Below, one piece after another: positions 27,369 through 40,288 of a DNA stretch of 64,000 nt; the stretch's first letter is position 1; each line of letters starts with the position of its first letter. The notes under the pieces are model-generated. The model made no database searches, was not told where the DNA came from, and saw nothing but the letters and a program-made list of their open reading frames with translations. Source of the DNA: JABMPJ01 sp964345005. GTDB taxonomy: Bacteria > Verrucomicrobiota > Kiritimatiellia > UBA8416 > JABMPJ01. The position numbers were made by a program, and so were the translations under genes. The stretch lies in assembly GCA_964345005.1 (NCBI GenBank), contig CAYFPQ010000008.1, positions 1-64,000 of the forward strand. The letters run 5' to 3'.

Positions 27369-27650
27369 GCCCGAAGATAAGCCTTTCGACCAGATCCGTT
27401 TTTGCATCCACGGTCTCCCGTTCGCCTCGCGGTATCTCCCCACGCTCCAACGCATCACAGTAGGCCACCTCGACACACTACCGGACAGATGCGGCGAATC
27501 CAGCCCCGACATGGATTCCTCTTCTTTCCGCTTGATCGCGATGAAGTCCACGTGGTTGAATCGGGAACGTTTGCCAACCTGTTTGCAGGGTCACAGCAAT
27601 CACGTAAGGAATCACTTCAGCTGCGTACAGCTGAGCGGAGACAGAATACT

Positions 27651-28784
27651 ATGAAACCAGGAACGCACACCCAACTCATCTTGCTCACACTCGTCGCCTC
27701 GGCACTCGTGGTCGGCGGCTGCGGAAAGCAGCAGGCGACGACCGGCCCTGCGGACAAGACCGCCACGCCAGCACGCGACGTCGGCGTCAATGCAGCCATC
27801 GTGCCTGACGCGGATCTGCTGTACTACCTTGACCTCGCGTCGATGCGCCAGACGCCGGTCATGAAACAGATCAAGGAGAAGCGGGCCGCGGCCGGCAGAA
27901 CCGCGCCAGGACGGATGGATGAAGCCGACTGGGCAAAGGTCCAGGAACTGACGGGCCTTAGCGAGGAAGATATCCTCACGGTGCTCGTTTCGGCCGATCT
28001 CGACTCTTTCAACATTGATGCACCCCGCATGAGCAAAGAGATCAGAGAGGTCAACGGCGGCGCCGCAGTGTCGCTGGCCAAACCGCTTTCTTACGACAAA
28101 GTGCGTGAAGTCATGCAAATGATGTCCAGCTCGTCACCCAATGCAAAACTCGAGGAGATCGAGCTGGGCGGTCGCAAGGTTGCGCGTGTGATACCGAGTG
28201 GCCCCAGGGAACCGATTGTCCATGCGACCTCGTCCCGAACGGAGATGACCCTCCTGATTGCCTTCACCGAGGAGGCGATGGCCGACATGATCCTGCGCGA
28301 TTCCAGCGGCCAGCCGGCCTCGCCCGATCCGGACATGATCAGGCTCGGCAGCACGATTGAGGAGGGCACCCAGATGCGCCTTCTTCTGCTGGCATCCGAT
28401 ACGATGCGCGGGAAGATCGCAGCTTTGATCGACTCCATGGCCGACGCGAACCCCCAACAGCAACAGTCTCAGAGGGGCATTGTCGCCGGGTTCCTCAGTC
28501 CATTGCGTAACACCAAGAACCTTGTGTTCTGGGCCAAAGCGGCTGACGTCATCGTTCTGCGGTTTGCGCTCGAGCTTGGCAACGCCTCGGAGGCCCAACA
28601 GTGCGCCCACCTGCTTCAATCCTTCGTGCTCCCCATGCTTGCCAAGAGCTTCGAGACAACGGACCCCGAGAACCGGATCAAGATCGACGATTCGATCGAG
28701 ATCGCCGACCAGGACAGTTCGCTCGTCTTCACGCTCCAAGTAACAGAAGAAGATGTGAAGAACTGGCAACAACCCGGGAGCTAG
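27651..28784 (+). CDS. Predicted lipoprotein of unknown function
   Basis: A 377-residue protein with a lipoprotein signal (LVASALVVGGC, Cys24), followed by a low-complexity linker and a large soluble region beginning IVPDADLLYYLDLASMR. This opening, with a later EEDILTVLVSADLDSF and VLRFALELGNASEAQQCAHLLQ, suggests a repeated alpha/beta fold as in periplasmic proteins that track DUF3352-like families, but I do not recognise it firmly. I chose the ATG at 27651 for GAGCGGAGA upstream and the signal. The open frame runs 83 codons further upstream without coding character. The 282-bp spacer before it shows only a small palindrome (CAGCTGCGTACAGCTG) near 27618. Confidence 0.7.
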   Translation: MKPGTHTQLILLTLVASALVVGGCGKQQATTGPADKTATPARDVGVNAAIVPDADLLYYLDLASMRQTPVMKQIKEKRAAAGRTAPGRMDEADWAKVQELTGLSEEDILTVLVSADLDSFNIDAPRMSKEIREVNGGAAVSLAKPLSYDKVREVMQMMSSSSPNAKLEEIELGGRKVARVIPSGPREPIVHATSSRTEMTLLIAFTEEAMADMILRDSSGQPASPDPDMIRLGSTIEEGTQMRLLLLASDTMRGKIAALIDSMADANPQQQQSQRGIVAGFLSPLRNTKNLVFWAKAADVIVLRFALELGNASEAQQCAHLLQSFVLPMLAKSFETTDPENRIKIDDSIEIADQDSSLVFTLQVTEEDVKNWQQPGS

Positions 28785-28834
28785 GCCTCATTGGACGCCG
28801 TTCTGTCTAAAAGCAAGCCCGTGCAGACCTCGCC

Positions 28835-30025
28835 ATGACCTGGTCGCGCATATGGCAGTACCGACGCTACTGGCGGGTTGACCTGATCATCGCCGCGCTC
28901 CTTATTGCCATCAGCATCTCGCTGTCGCGACATACAGTCGATCTGGGCATATCACGCTGGTTCTTTGCACGCGCCACCGTCGGCTGGCCCGATCCCTCCC
29001 AGCAGCCCTGGCAGTGGCTCTACGACGCACCGCCAGTGATCCTGGCCCTCGTCATCCCAACCTGCATGGTGCTCCTGCTCCTGAGCGCCCTCCGCCTGTG
29101 CAGCAGTCATGTCCGTATCCGGAGCATCTACCTCCTTCTCGCCCTGTGGCTGGGCGCAGGTCTCATCGTTGAGGGCATCTTCAAGATGAACTGGGGACGG
29201 CCCAAGCCCGCGCAGCTCATCGAGTTCGGGGGCTGGCTCGATTTCCATTCGCCCTTTGTACCGGGCGAGGCCGGACGCGGCCGATCGTTTCCTTCGGGAC
29301 ATAGCGCCATCGGCTACTACCTCACCGCGTTCTACTTCGTCCTGCGCCGCGACCGACCACGCTGGGCGGTGATCGCCCTCCTCAGCGGATTGGTCGTTGG
29401 GTCGGCCATTGGCCTCTCCCGCATTCGCGTTGGCGGGCACTTTGCGTCAGACGTGGCGTGGTCGGCAGCCGTCATGTTCATCGTCAATACCGTGGTCTAC
29501 TACGGGATTCTCAATGTGCCTGCCTACGAGGACGAGCCTGACTCGCAACGCCACCCGCGCCGGCCGTGGAGTGCCATTGTCCTGCTTGTGCTAGTCCCGG
29601 CAATTATCCAAGTACTGGTGCTCACCATATCGCCGATATACCGCTCCTTCTGCTACGAACTTCCCACAGAGAATCACCCGGAAGCCGTCCGCATCATCAC
29701 GGCGGGTGGAGACGTGGAGTTGGCATTCACGCAGAAGGCGCCCCTCCGGATCGAAGGAGAGATGATCGGACGCGGATTCGCCGGTGCCGGCTTCGAATCT
29801 CAGATAGACATCGCGGAAGAGCACGGCAGCCGCGTGGCCGAACTGCGCTGCAGCAAGAGTGGATGGTTCTTCCGTAGCGGTGGCCTCGTACGCGTACGCG
29901 TCCCCGCGGCCCTGGTCACACGCCTGACGCTCAGTACATCCAGGGCGTCGGTTCGCCTCGCCGCCGAAACACTCGTACCCACCAACACGGTCATCGATAT
30001 CCAGAACGGCTATCTTGTGCCGTAA
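28835..30025 (+). CDS. PAP2-family phosphatase fused to a beta-helix-like domain
   Basis: A 396-residue membrane protein. Residues ~1-235 are a PAP2 (type 2 phosphatidic acid phosphatase) domain with about six membrane segments and the three catalytic motifs: KMNWGRPKP, then FPSGH, then SRIRVGGHFASD. It should dephosphorylate a lipid phosphate (for example undecaprenyl pyrophosphate or phosphatidylglycerol phosphate) on the outer face of the inner membrane. Residues ~250-396 follow another membrane segment and look like a DUF4097-type repeat domain (GGDVELAFTQKAPLRIEG...RVRVPAALVTRLTLSTSRASV). That fusion is unusual. No clear Shine-Dalgarno site precedes the ATG. It begins 50 bp after the lipoprotein gene. 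Confidence 0.85.
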   Translation: MTWSRIWQYRRYWRVDLIIAALLIAISISLSRHTVDLGISRWFFARATVGWPDPSQQPWQWLYDAPPVILALVIPTCMVLLLLSALRLCSSHVRIRSIYLLLALWLGAGLIVEGIFKMNWGRPKPAQLIEFGGWLDFHSPFVPGEAGRGRSFPSGHSAIGYYLTAFYFVLRRDRPRWAVIALLSGLVVGSAIGLSRIRVGGHFASDVAWSAAVMFIVNTVVYYGILNVPAYEDEPDSQRHPRRPWSAIVLLVLVPAIIQVLVLTISPIYRSFCYELPTENHPEAVRIITAGGDVELAFTQKAPLRIEGEMIGRGFAGAGFESQIDIAEEHGSRVAELRCSKSGWFFRSGGLVRVRVPAALVTRLTLSTSRASVRLAAETLVPTNTVIDIQNGYLVP

Positions 30026-30131
30026 TCCCGCTTGTCCGCCCTTATCGAAAGCGGTGAAATCGATGACCTTCTTGAGCCTTCAGCCTGAAATTCCGCATTG
30101 CCTCCATGCTGGCAGTCGTTATGCTAGCTTC

Positions 30132-30575
30132 ATGAGAACGTTGTGTTTAGGGTTCTTGGCCTGCCTTCTCGCGGCCGGGGTGTGTGAAATATACGCGGCT
30201 CCTGCCGCCTCGCCGGCCACGAACCAGGTAGAGGAAGCACCCGACACGCTTACCCCTCCGACCGACGGCGTTCGTCCCGAGGACGTAATGATCGACGACG
30301 ATGCAATCGGCGATGTCTGGGAAACCATCTCGCCTGCCGATGCCATAGGCATTACGGACGAGAACGCGAACGTCTTGCCCGCTGTCACCTCCGCCCTCAC
30401 ATCGGCCGAGCTACTCCATGAGAAGGAGCTACTCAAACCTCCCAAGCCCGAATCCACGAAACCCGACCGGCTCCGAACCAGGCGCTGGCGGCCAAAGGTC
30501 CCGATACAAACCCTTTTCTATCTGGCACTGGCCGTCATCGTGGTAGCCGTGTTGCTTCTGAAGGCAAGAGGATAA
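30132..30575 (+). CDS. Small exported protein with C-terminal membrane anchor
   Basis: A 147-residue protein of unknown function. The ATG at 30132 gives a signal peptide (MRTLCLGFLACLLAAGVCEIYA), then a Pro/Asp/Glu-rich low-complexity middle (PTDGVRPEDVMIDDDAIGDV), a basic patch (RLRTRRWRPK) and one C-terminal membrane helix (TLFYLALAVIVVAVLLL). This predicts a periplasmic segment with a single inner-membrane anchor. The open frame extends upstream to 30015, but that part overlaps the PAP2 gene and lacks a signal. It is followed 4 bp later by the zinc-ribbon gene, so the two are probably co-transcribed. Confidence 0.65.
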   Translation: MRTLCLGFLACLLAAGVCEIYAAPAASPATNQVEEAPDTLTPPTDGVRPEDVMIDDDAIGDVWETISPADAIGITDENANVLPAVTSALTSAELLHEKELLKPPKPESTKPDRLRTRRWRPKVPIQTLFYLALAVIVVAVLLLKARG

Positions 30576-30579
30576 ACAG

Positions 30580-31173
30580 ATGGAGATACTCTTCAAGTGC
30601 GGTAGTTGCGGCAAACACTGTTGCGTGGGCCAGAAGGCCGTCGGCCAGGAGTTCCCATGCCCCGACTGCGGTGAATCTGTACAAGCGCCGGAGCCCACAC
30701 TCGTATTCCCCTGTCCATCATGCGGAACCACCTGCTCGGCCCTGGAAGCGCTAGGCGGCACCGGCTTCCTTTGCCCCGTCTGCGAGGAACAGATGTCCAT
30801 TCCCATCACCTCGATCCTCGTCTGCCCCGCGTGTGGCATCAACATGGAACTGGACGACGATTTCTATTCCGAACTCGAGGGCCGCCAGCTCGAGTGTCCC
30901 GAATGCGGCGAACGCCTCAGCGTGCCCGCTCGTCCGCGTACTGAGGAGGCTGACGCCAGCAACCACCCACCAGGATTCGGACATAAGACACTTCGACTGG
31001 ACACCATTCTGGAGAGCATTCCGCAAGCTAACCAACTCCGCGACGGGCACTGCCCCTTCTGCGGGCACACCGTAGAGCAGTACAACTCCAAAAGCTATAC
31101 CTGCTCCAACTGTTCCCGCCAGATCACCATGACCGCCCCCACAATCAAGCGGGGAGAAGTGCTCGACGAGTAG
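30580..31173 (+). CDS. Multi-zinc-ribbon protein
   Basis: A 197-residue cytoplasmic protein with a chain of Cys-x2-Cys knuckles: FKCGSCGK, FPCPDCGE, FPCPSCGT, FLCPVCEE, LVCPACGI, LECPECGE, HCPFCGH and YTCSNCSR. The pairs suggest four zinc ribbons, the first three close together and the last after an ~35-residue linker. The family function is not known to me; zinc ribbons of this kind serve in protein-protein or nucleic-acid contacts. It starts 4 bp after the anchored protein at 30132-30575 and is the last gene before the aldolase promoter. Confidence 0.8.
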   Translation: MEILFKCGSCGKHCCVGQKAVGQEFPCPDCGESVQAPEPTLVFPCPSCGTTCSALEALGGTGFLCPVCEEQMSIPITSILVCPACGINMELDDDFYSELEGRQLECPECGERLSVPARPRTEEADASNHPPGFGHKTLRLDTILESIPQANQLRDGHCPFCGHTVEQYNSKSYTCSNCSRQITMTAPTIKRGEVLDE

Positions 31174-31189
31174 GCGTCAAATCCTTTTC

Positions 31190-31218
31190 TTGACCCGAAA
31201 CGCCCCCCCGATTATAGT
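31190..31218 (+). promoter_or_regulatory. Sigma-70 promoter for the aldolase gene
   Basis: TTGACC (31190-31195), a 17-bp spacer and TATAGT (31213-31218). Transcription would start near 31225, leaving a ~50-base leader to the fba start. Confidence 0.8.
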
Positions 31219-31273
31219 CCCTCGCTCCAACTTTCGACGGGAGAGGTCTACCTATATATAGAAAGGGCAACCA

Positions 31274-32218
31274 ATGATCGTATCCACCAAGAAACTGTTC
31301 GAGCATGCATACGGCAAGTATGCGGTGGGAGCGTACAACATCAATAATGCCGAGCAGGTTATGGGCCTGTTCCGCGGCAACATGGACAGCCAGGCCCCCT
31401 TCATCGTCCAGCTATCCAAGGGCGCACGCTCCTATACAGACAAGCGCCTCCTCGAGGCCATGATTCGTGCCGCTGACGAGATTTTCCCGGACGCCGTCTT
31501 CGCCGTTCACCTTGACCACGGCGACGAGGACACCTGCTACGACTGCATCAACAGTGGCTTCTACAGCTCGGTCATGATCGATGCGAGCCACGAAGACTTC
31601 GACGAGAACATCGCCACCACCAAGCGCGTGGTTGAAGCGGCCCATGCCAGGGGCGTGGCGGTCGAGGCCGAACTCGGTATGCTGGGCGGAGTAGAAGAGC
31701 ACGTCTCCGTCGACGAGGCCGATGCCAAGCTGACCGACCCCAAAGAGGTCGAGGAATTCGTCAAACGCAGCGGTTGCGATAGCCTCGCTTGCGCCATCGG
31801 CACCAGCCACGGCGCCTACAAGTTCACGGGAAGCCAGGGCCTGCACTTCGAGGTCATCGAAGAGATCGCCAAACTGCTTCCCGGTTTCCCGATGGTCATG
31901 CATGGTTCCAGTTCCGTCCCACAGGACGAAGTCGAACGTATCAACGCTGCCGGCCGCGCCCTGAAAGGCGCCAAAGGCGTGGACGAAGCGCAGATCACCA
32001 AGGCATCCACCATGGGTGTCACCAAGGTCAACATCGATACCGACGGACGCCTGGTGTGGTGTCGCGTGCATCGCGAAGCGCTCAGGGACGATGCGGAGAA
32101 CTTCGACCTCCGTCCTCCGGGCAAGATATTCATGGCCGAGTACGCCAAGTACATTGCGCACAAGAACGAGATCCTCGGTAGTGCCGGGCAGCTCGATTCG
32201 GTGCGTGCCAGCCTCTAG
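31274..32218 (+). CDS. fba: Class II fructose-bisphosphate aldolase
   Basis: A 314-residue zinc-dependent aldolase that interconverts fructose 1,6-bisphosphate with DHAP and glyceraldehyde 3-phosphate. Seen: HLDHGDE (the D-H pair near residues 82-84, catalytic Asp and zinc His), EAELGMLGG, GTSHGAYKF (zinc His) and VMHGSSSVP (zinc His plus the phosphate-binding loop), and NIDTDGRL near the C terminus. Full length. GAAAGGG precedes the ATG. Own sigma-70 promoter. It is 57 bp ahead of the pyruvate:ferredoxin oxidoreductase gene with no terminator between them, so glycolysis and pyruvate oxidation may be co-expressed. Confidence 0.95.
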   Translation: MIVSTKKLFEHAYGKYAVGAYNINNAEQVMGLFRGNMDSQAPFIVQLSKGARSYTDKRLLEAMIRAADEIFPDAVFAVHLDHGDEDTCYDCINSGFYSSVMIDASHEDFDENIATTKRVVEAAHARGVAVEAELGMLGGVEEHVSVDEADAKLTDPKEVEEFVKRSGCDSLACAIGTSHGAYKFTGSQGLHFEVIEEIAKLLPGFPMVMHGSSSVPQDEVERINAAGRALKGAKGVDEAQITKASTMGVTKVNIDTDGRLVWCRVHREALRDDAENFDLRPPGKIFMAEYAKYIAHKNEILGSAGQLDSVRASL

Positions 32219-32275
32219 ACCACTGACATCGCACACCTAATGCCCGAACGAGAGGCGGGCAAAGGAGATGAGTCC

Positions 32276-35869
<3,594 letters not shown>

Positions 35870-35871
35870 TC

Positions 35872-35939
35872 TTCTCCTTTAATTAGGAGAAACAGAACAG
35901 AGAAAAGGGGGGCCGCGCGACTGTTTTTTGTCGTGCGGC
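35872..35939 (+). terminator. Two hairpins after the PFOR gene
   Basis: A perfect small hairpin TTCTCCT/AGGAGAA (35872-35891), then GCCGCGCGAC/GTCGTGCGGC around TGTTTTTT (35912-35939). The second stem is strong but is followed by few T residues, so it may be a partial terminator between the PFOR and V-ATPase units. Confidence 0.6.
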
Positions 35940-35989
35940 TTCACCCGTTTGAAGGAGCCGGTTGATCGGCCCCGGACAGGACAGAAACT

Positions 35990-36607
35990 ATGAGCGAAGA
36001 ACTGCAAAGCCTGCTGGATAGAATCGAGAAGGACGGGGTCGACAAGGCCAACGCCAAGGCCGACGAGATCGTCAAGAATGCCGAGGCCAAGGCGGCCGAA
36101 TTGGTTAAGACAGCTGAATCCGATGCGGCCGCGCTCCTGGCCAAGGCTGAGGAGGACAGCAAGGCATTCGAGGCACGCTCGTCCAAGGCCCTCGACCAGG
36201 CCGCACGTGACGTAGTCCTTTCCGTGGAGCGTAGCGTGGCGGCCATCTTCGCGCGAATCGCCGCTGAAGAAGTGGCCAAATCACTGGACACCGCAACCAT
36301 CCAGAGCTGTGTTGCCACGCTCATCGACACCTACACCAAGGCCAACGCCGAGGGCTCCCGTCTGGCAATCACTCTCAGCGAGGAGCAGAAAGCCGACGTC
36401 GTGGCCTACCTGTCGCAGAAGTTTCAGGACCAACTCGCCAACGGCGTCACGATCGAAGGCAGCAGTGTTATCGATGCAGGCTTCAAGGTGGCTGTAACCG
36501 ACAAGGAGGTCGAGCACGACTTCACCGGCGAGGCAGTCGCTGAAGCACTTGGCGCCCTACTGCGGACCGACCTGGCCGCTATCGTGAAAGGCGCCGCCGG
36601 TTCATGA
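35990..36607 (+). CDS. atpE: V-type ATP synthase subunit E
   Basis: A 205-residue peripheral-stalk subunit that links the catalytic A3B3 head to the membrane sector. The N-terminal ~95 residues are a long charged helix rich in Ala, Lys and Glu (KANAKADEIVKNAEAKAAELVK), and the C-terminal half is the globular alpha/beta head. Length matches the family. First gene of a seven-gene operon in the order E, DUF2764, A, B, D, I, K, the same order I know from Chlamydiae. Its stop overlaps the next start by 4 bp. No separate C, F or G subunit genes are present here. Confidence 0.9.
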   Translation: MSEELQSLLDRIEKDGVDKANAKADEIVKNAEAKAAELVKTAESDAAALLAKAEEDSKAFEARSSKALDQAARDVVLSVERSVAAIFARIAAEEVAKSLDTATIQSCVATLIDTYTKANAEGSRLAITLSEEQKADVVAYLSQKFQDQLANGVTIEGSSVIDAGFKVAVTDKEVEHDFTGEAVAEALGALLRTDLAAIVKGAAGS

Positions 36608-37146
36608 CCTACTACTACTTCGCAGCCAGCCTTCCGATGCTGACACTGGAGCAGCCTCCCCCCTTCAGCGTGAAGGAATTCCGGGACCAGTGCGCATCGC
36701 ATCTGGCGCCGCACGACATGGCTGCGATGGAGGAACTGCTCGGAGGCGAACCAGCCCCGGAGTCTCACGCCTTTACCCGCCGCTGGCAGATGGCCGACGG
36801 ACATCTGCGCAACGCCATCGCCCGCACACGCTCCGAACGCATGCGCAAGGACTCGGGTACCTACACACGCGATATAGAAGGCATCGACACCGCGATCGAG
36901 CGCGAAGTGACGGATGCCTACAGCCGCCCCACCCCACTCGACCGCGAGAAAGCGCTCGACCGCATCCGTTGGAGCCGCCTCGAGGAGATTGGCGGGCTCG
37001 ATCCCTTCACTGCCGATGCCGTGCTGGCATACGGCCTGCAGCTCACCATCCTGGAACGATGGTCACGTATGGACAAGGAATCCGGAGCTTCCACGGTGGA
37101 TTCACTCGTGGAACGAAGCCCGGCTGACGAGGAAGATAAGCCATGA
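36604..37146 (+). CDS. DUF2764 V-ATPase operon protein
   Basis: A 180-residue protein of the DUF2764 family, recognised from the opening MTYYYFAASLPMLTLEQPPP and from its fixed place between atpE and atpA. The remainder is helical and charged (RRWQMADGHLRNAIARTRSE). Homologues are found only in V-ATPase operons of this type, and I infer that it may do the job of the missing C subunit or help assembly; this is not proven. Four-base overlaps on both sides (ATGA with atpE and with atpA) indicate tight translational coupling. Confidence 0.85.
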   Translation: MTYYYFAASLPMLTLEQPPPFSVKEFRDQCASHLAPHDMAAMEELLGGEPAPESHAFTRRWQMADGHLRNAIARTRSERMRKDSGTYTRDIEGIDTAIEREVTDAYSRPTPLDREKALDRIRWSRLEEIGGLDPFTADAVLAYGLQLTILERWSRMDKESGASTVDSLVERSPADEEDKP

Positions 37147-38876
37147 GCCAGACACAAGGAACCATAGTCGGCGTCAACGGAAACATGATCACCGTTGAGT
37201 TTGAAGACGCCGTCAGCATGAACGAGGTCGGTTACGCCCGGCTTGGGGATCTGCGCCTGATGAGCGAGATCGTCCGAATCCGCGGCACGCGCGCAGACCT
37301 GCAGGTGTTCGAGGACACATCCAGTCTCTCCGTGGGCGACCCGGTCGATTTCACCGGCGATCTGCTCTCAGCCGAGTTGGGCCCCGGTCTCCTGACCCAG
37401 GTCTACGACGGCCTGCAGAACCCGTTGCCACAGCTAGCCGAACAGTGCGGCTTCTTCCTGCAGCGCGGCACCTACCTCGAGGCCCTGCCGCGTGACACAA
37501 AGTGGGACTTCACCCCCACGGCCACCGTTGGCGACACGGTGACCGCGGGTGAAGCGCTCGGAACGGTGCCGGAGGGCATTTTCACGCACCGCGTCATGGT
37601 TCCTTTCCGCATGCCCGGCTCTTACACGATCGAGTCGATTGCCGAAGCCGGCAGCTACGCGATCGAGGACACCATCGCGACGTTGAAGAATGAACGCGGC
37701 GAAACAACCGAGGTCAGCATGCTTCAGCGCTGGCCGGTGAAGATGCCGATCCAGGCCTACAAAGAGCGCCTGCGCCCGACCGAGCCGCTTGTCACCAAAG
37801 GCCGCATCGTGGACACCTTCTTCCCCGTTGCCCGCGGCGGCACCTACTGCATTCCCGGCCCCTTCGGGGCAGGCAAGACGGTTCTTCAGCAGCTCACCAG
37901 TCGCCATGCCGACGTCGACATCGTCGTCATCGCCGCCTGCGGCGAGCGCGCCGGTGAAGTGGTGGAAACTCTGCGTGAGTTCCCCGAGCTGAACGACCCG
38001 CGTACCGGCAAATCGCTCATGGACCGCACCATCATAATCTGCAACACCAGCTCCATGCCGGTGGCTGCCCGTGAAGCGTCAGTGTACACCGCCGTGACGC
38101 TCGCTGGCTATTACCGCCAAATGGGGCTGAACGTACTGCTTTTGGCCGACTCCACGTCGCGCTGGGCGCAGGCGCTGCGCGAGACTTCCGGCCGCCTCGA
38201 AGAAATTCCCGGCGAGGAGGCCTTCCCGGCCTACCTCGAATCCGTCATCGCTTCGTTCTACGAGCGCGGTGGTGTGGTCACTCTCAAGGACGGGACAACC
38301 GGCTCGGTAACGATCGGCGGCACGGTCAGCCCGGCTGGCGGCAACTTTGACGAACCCGTCACACAGGGCACGCTCAAAGTGGTGGGCGCCTTCCACGGGC
38401 TATCCCGTGCACGCTCCGACGCACGCCGCTATCCGGCGATCGACCCGCTCGATAGCTGGAGCAAGTACAACAGCGTTGTCGACAACGAGGCCGTAGAAAT
38501 GGGCCGCGGCGTCCTCCGTCGCGGCAACGAGGTGGGCCAGATGATGAAAGTGGTCGGCGAGGAAGGCACCTCGCTCGACGATTTCGTGCTCTACCTGAAA
38601 TCCGAATATCTCGATGCCACCTATCTGCAGCAGGACGCCTTCGATGAAGTCGACGGCGCGACCTCCGCCGAAAGGCAGCAGCACGTCTACGGCGTCATGA
38701 CCGGATTCCTTGAAGCGGACCTCGCGTTCGAGGACAAGGCCGCCGCCCGCAGCTTCTTCCATCAGCTAACCCAGACCACGCGCGACTGGAACCGTGTGGA
38801 TATGGAGACCCAGGAGTTCAAGGACCTACAGGGACGCCTTGAGCAGATGGTATCGGAGGTGACAACCCATGCATAA
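37143..38876 (+). CDS. atpA: V-type ATP synthase subunit A (catalytic)
   Basis: The 577-residue catalytic subunit that binds and turns over ATP at the A/B interface. The Walker A loop is GPFGAGKTVLQ (K245), a Walker-B region follows near MGLNVLLLADSTSRWA, and the non-homologous insert typical of V/A-type A subunits precedes the P-loop. Start ATG at 37143 overlaps the DUF2764 stop; the stop overlaps the atpB start by 8 bp. Length and order are normal. Works with atpB, D, E, I and K in an ion-pumping rotary ATPase. Whether it makes or uses ATP cannot be told from sequence. Confidence 0.96.
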   Translation: MSQTQGTIVGVNGNMITVEFEDAVSMNEVGYARLGDLRLMSEIVRIRGTRADLQVFEDTSSLSVGDPVDFTGDLLSAELGPGLLTQVYDGLQNPLPQLAEQCGFFLQRGTYLEALPRDTKWDFTPTATVGDTVTAGEALGTVPEGIFTHRVMVPFRMPGSYTIESIAEAGSYAIEDTIATLKNERGETTEVSMLQRWPVKMPIQAYKERLRPTEPLVTKGRIVDTFFPVARGGTYCIPGPFGAGKTVLQQLTSRHADVDIVVIAACGERAGEVVETLREFPELNDPRTGKSLMDRTIIICNTSSMPVAAREASVYTAVTLAGYYRQMGLNVLLLADSTSRWAQALRETSGRLEEIPGEEAFPAYLESVIASFYERGGVVTLKDGTTGSVTIGGTVSPAGGNFDEPVTQGTLKVVGAFHGLSRARSDARRYPAIDPLDSWSKYNSVVDNEAVEMGRGVLRRGNEVGQMMKVVGEEGTSLDDFVLYLKSEYLDATYLQQDAFDEVDGATSAERQQHVYGVMTGFLEADLAFEDKAAARSFFHQLTQTTRDWNRVDMETQEFKDLQGRLEQMVSEVTTHA

Positions 38877-40278
38877 GGTCTACCATCGCGTTCACAATAT
38901 TGCAGGTAACGTTATCAACATCCGCGCCGAAGGCGTGCGCTACCGCGAGTTGGCCGAAGTCACCTCGCGTAGCGGCACCTCACTGGCCCAGGTGATTCGC
39001 TTGCACGACGACGAAGTCTCCCTGCAGGTCTTCGCCGGCGCTCGCGGCGTGGCAACCGATGCTCAGGTTCGCTTCCTGGGTCACGCCATGCAGGTGCCCT
39101 ACTCCGAATCGCTTCTCGGGCGCATCTTCACCGGCGCCGCCAACCCACGCGACCGTGGTCCCGAGCTGTCGGACAACCTCGTCGAAATTGGCGGCCCGTC
39201 GGTTAACCCCGCCAAGCGTATCATTCCGCGTAACATGGTTCGCACCGGCATTCCGATGATCGACGTGTTCAACACGCTGGTCGAATCCCAGAAGCTTCCG
39301 ATCTTCGCCCGTGCCGGCGAACCCTACAACCCACTGCTGGCGCGTATCGCGCTGCAGGCCGAGGTCGATGTTATCGTCCTGGGCGGTATGGGGCTGAAGC
39401 ATGACGACTACCTCTACTTCCGTGATACACTGGAAGAGAGCGGCGCGCTGTCGCGCACGGTCATGTTCGTACATACCGCGTCCGACCCGATCGTCGAGTG
39501 CTTGCTTGTACCGGACATCAGCCTGGCCGTGGCCGAGCAGTTCGCTCTTGAAGGCAAGCGCGTGCTCTGCCTGCTGACCGACATGACCAGCTTTGCCGAC
39601 GCCATGAAGGAGATCGCCATCACGATGGAGCAGATCCCTTCCAACCGCGGCTATCCTGGTGACCTCTACAGCCAGCTCGCCGCGCGCTACGAGAAGGCGG
39701 TCGACTTTGACGGTGCCGGTTCGATCACGATTCTTGCCGCCACCACAATGCCCGGCGACGACGTCACGCACCCCGTACCCGACAACACCGGTTACATCAC
39801 CGAGGGTCAGTTCTACCTGCGCGACGGACGCATCGAACCGTTCGGCTCCCTCAGCCGCCTGAAACAGCAGGTCAACGGGGATACGCGTGACGATCACCGC
39901 ACCATCATGAACACCATGATTCAGCTCTTCGCGGGATACCGTGAAACACTCGAGAAGCAGTCGATGGGCTTCCGAATGAGTGACTGGGATGAGAAGCTGC
40001 TCAAGTACGGCGAGCGTTTCGAAAAGGAGATGATGGATCTCTCCGTCAACATCCCGCTCGAGGGCGCTCTCGATCTCGGCTGGAGCATCCTCGCCGACTG
40101 TTTCGAGTCGATGGAGACGGGCATCCAAACCAGTCTGATCGATCAGTTCTGGCCCAAGGGACAGAAAGCAGAAGACGAAAAACAGGAGTCAGAAGCTGAG
40201 CCCGAGGAAGCTGACGATCAGCCAGACACTGTAGAAGAGACTGAAGCGCCCGAGGAAGCTGCAGCTCCAAGCGCCTGA
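38869..40278 (+). CDS. atpB: V-type ATP synthase subunit B
   Basis: The 469-residue regulatory nucleotide-binding subunit. It has the B-subunit N-terminal barrel, GRIFTGAANPRD and NPAKRIIPRNMVRTGIPMIDV, the FARAGEPYNPLLARI block, and no Walker A loop, as expected. The last ~40 residues (QKAEDEKQESEAEPEEADDQ and on) form a strongly acidic tail rich in Glu, Asp, Ala and Pro that is not part of the usual B subunit. Overlaps atpA by 8 bp and precedes atpD by 10 bp. Confidence 0.95.
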   Translation: MHKVYHRVHNIAGNVINIRAEGVRYRELAEVTSRSGTSLAQVIRLHDDEVSLQVFAGARGVATDAQVRFLGHAMQVPYSESLLGRIFTGAANPRDRGPELSDNLVEIGGPSVNPAKRIIPRNMVRTGIPMIDVFNTLVESQKLPIFARAGEPYNPLLARIALQAEVDVIVLGGMGLKHDDYLYFRDTLEESGALSRTVMFVHTASDPIVECLLVPDISLAVAEQFALEGKRVLCLLTDMTSFADAMKEIAITMEQIPSNRGYPGDLYSQLAARYEKAVDFDGAGSITILAATTMPGDDVTHPVPDNTGYITEGQFYLRDGRIEPFGSLSRLKQQVNGDTRDDHRTIMNTMIQLFAGYRETLEKQSMGFRMSDWDEKLLKYGERFEKEMMDLSVNIPLEGALDLGWSILADCFESMETGIQTSLIDQFWPKGQKAEDEKQESEAEPEEADDQPDTVEETEAPEEAAAPSA

Positions 40279-40288
40279 CGCCTGCCAT

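Noticed and set aside
27402..27650. Longer N terminus for the lipoprotein gene at 27651
   Set aside because: The upstream 83 codons lack a ribosome site and coding character; the lipoprotein signal begins at 27651.
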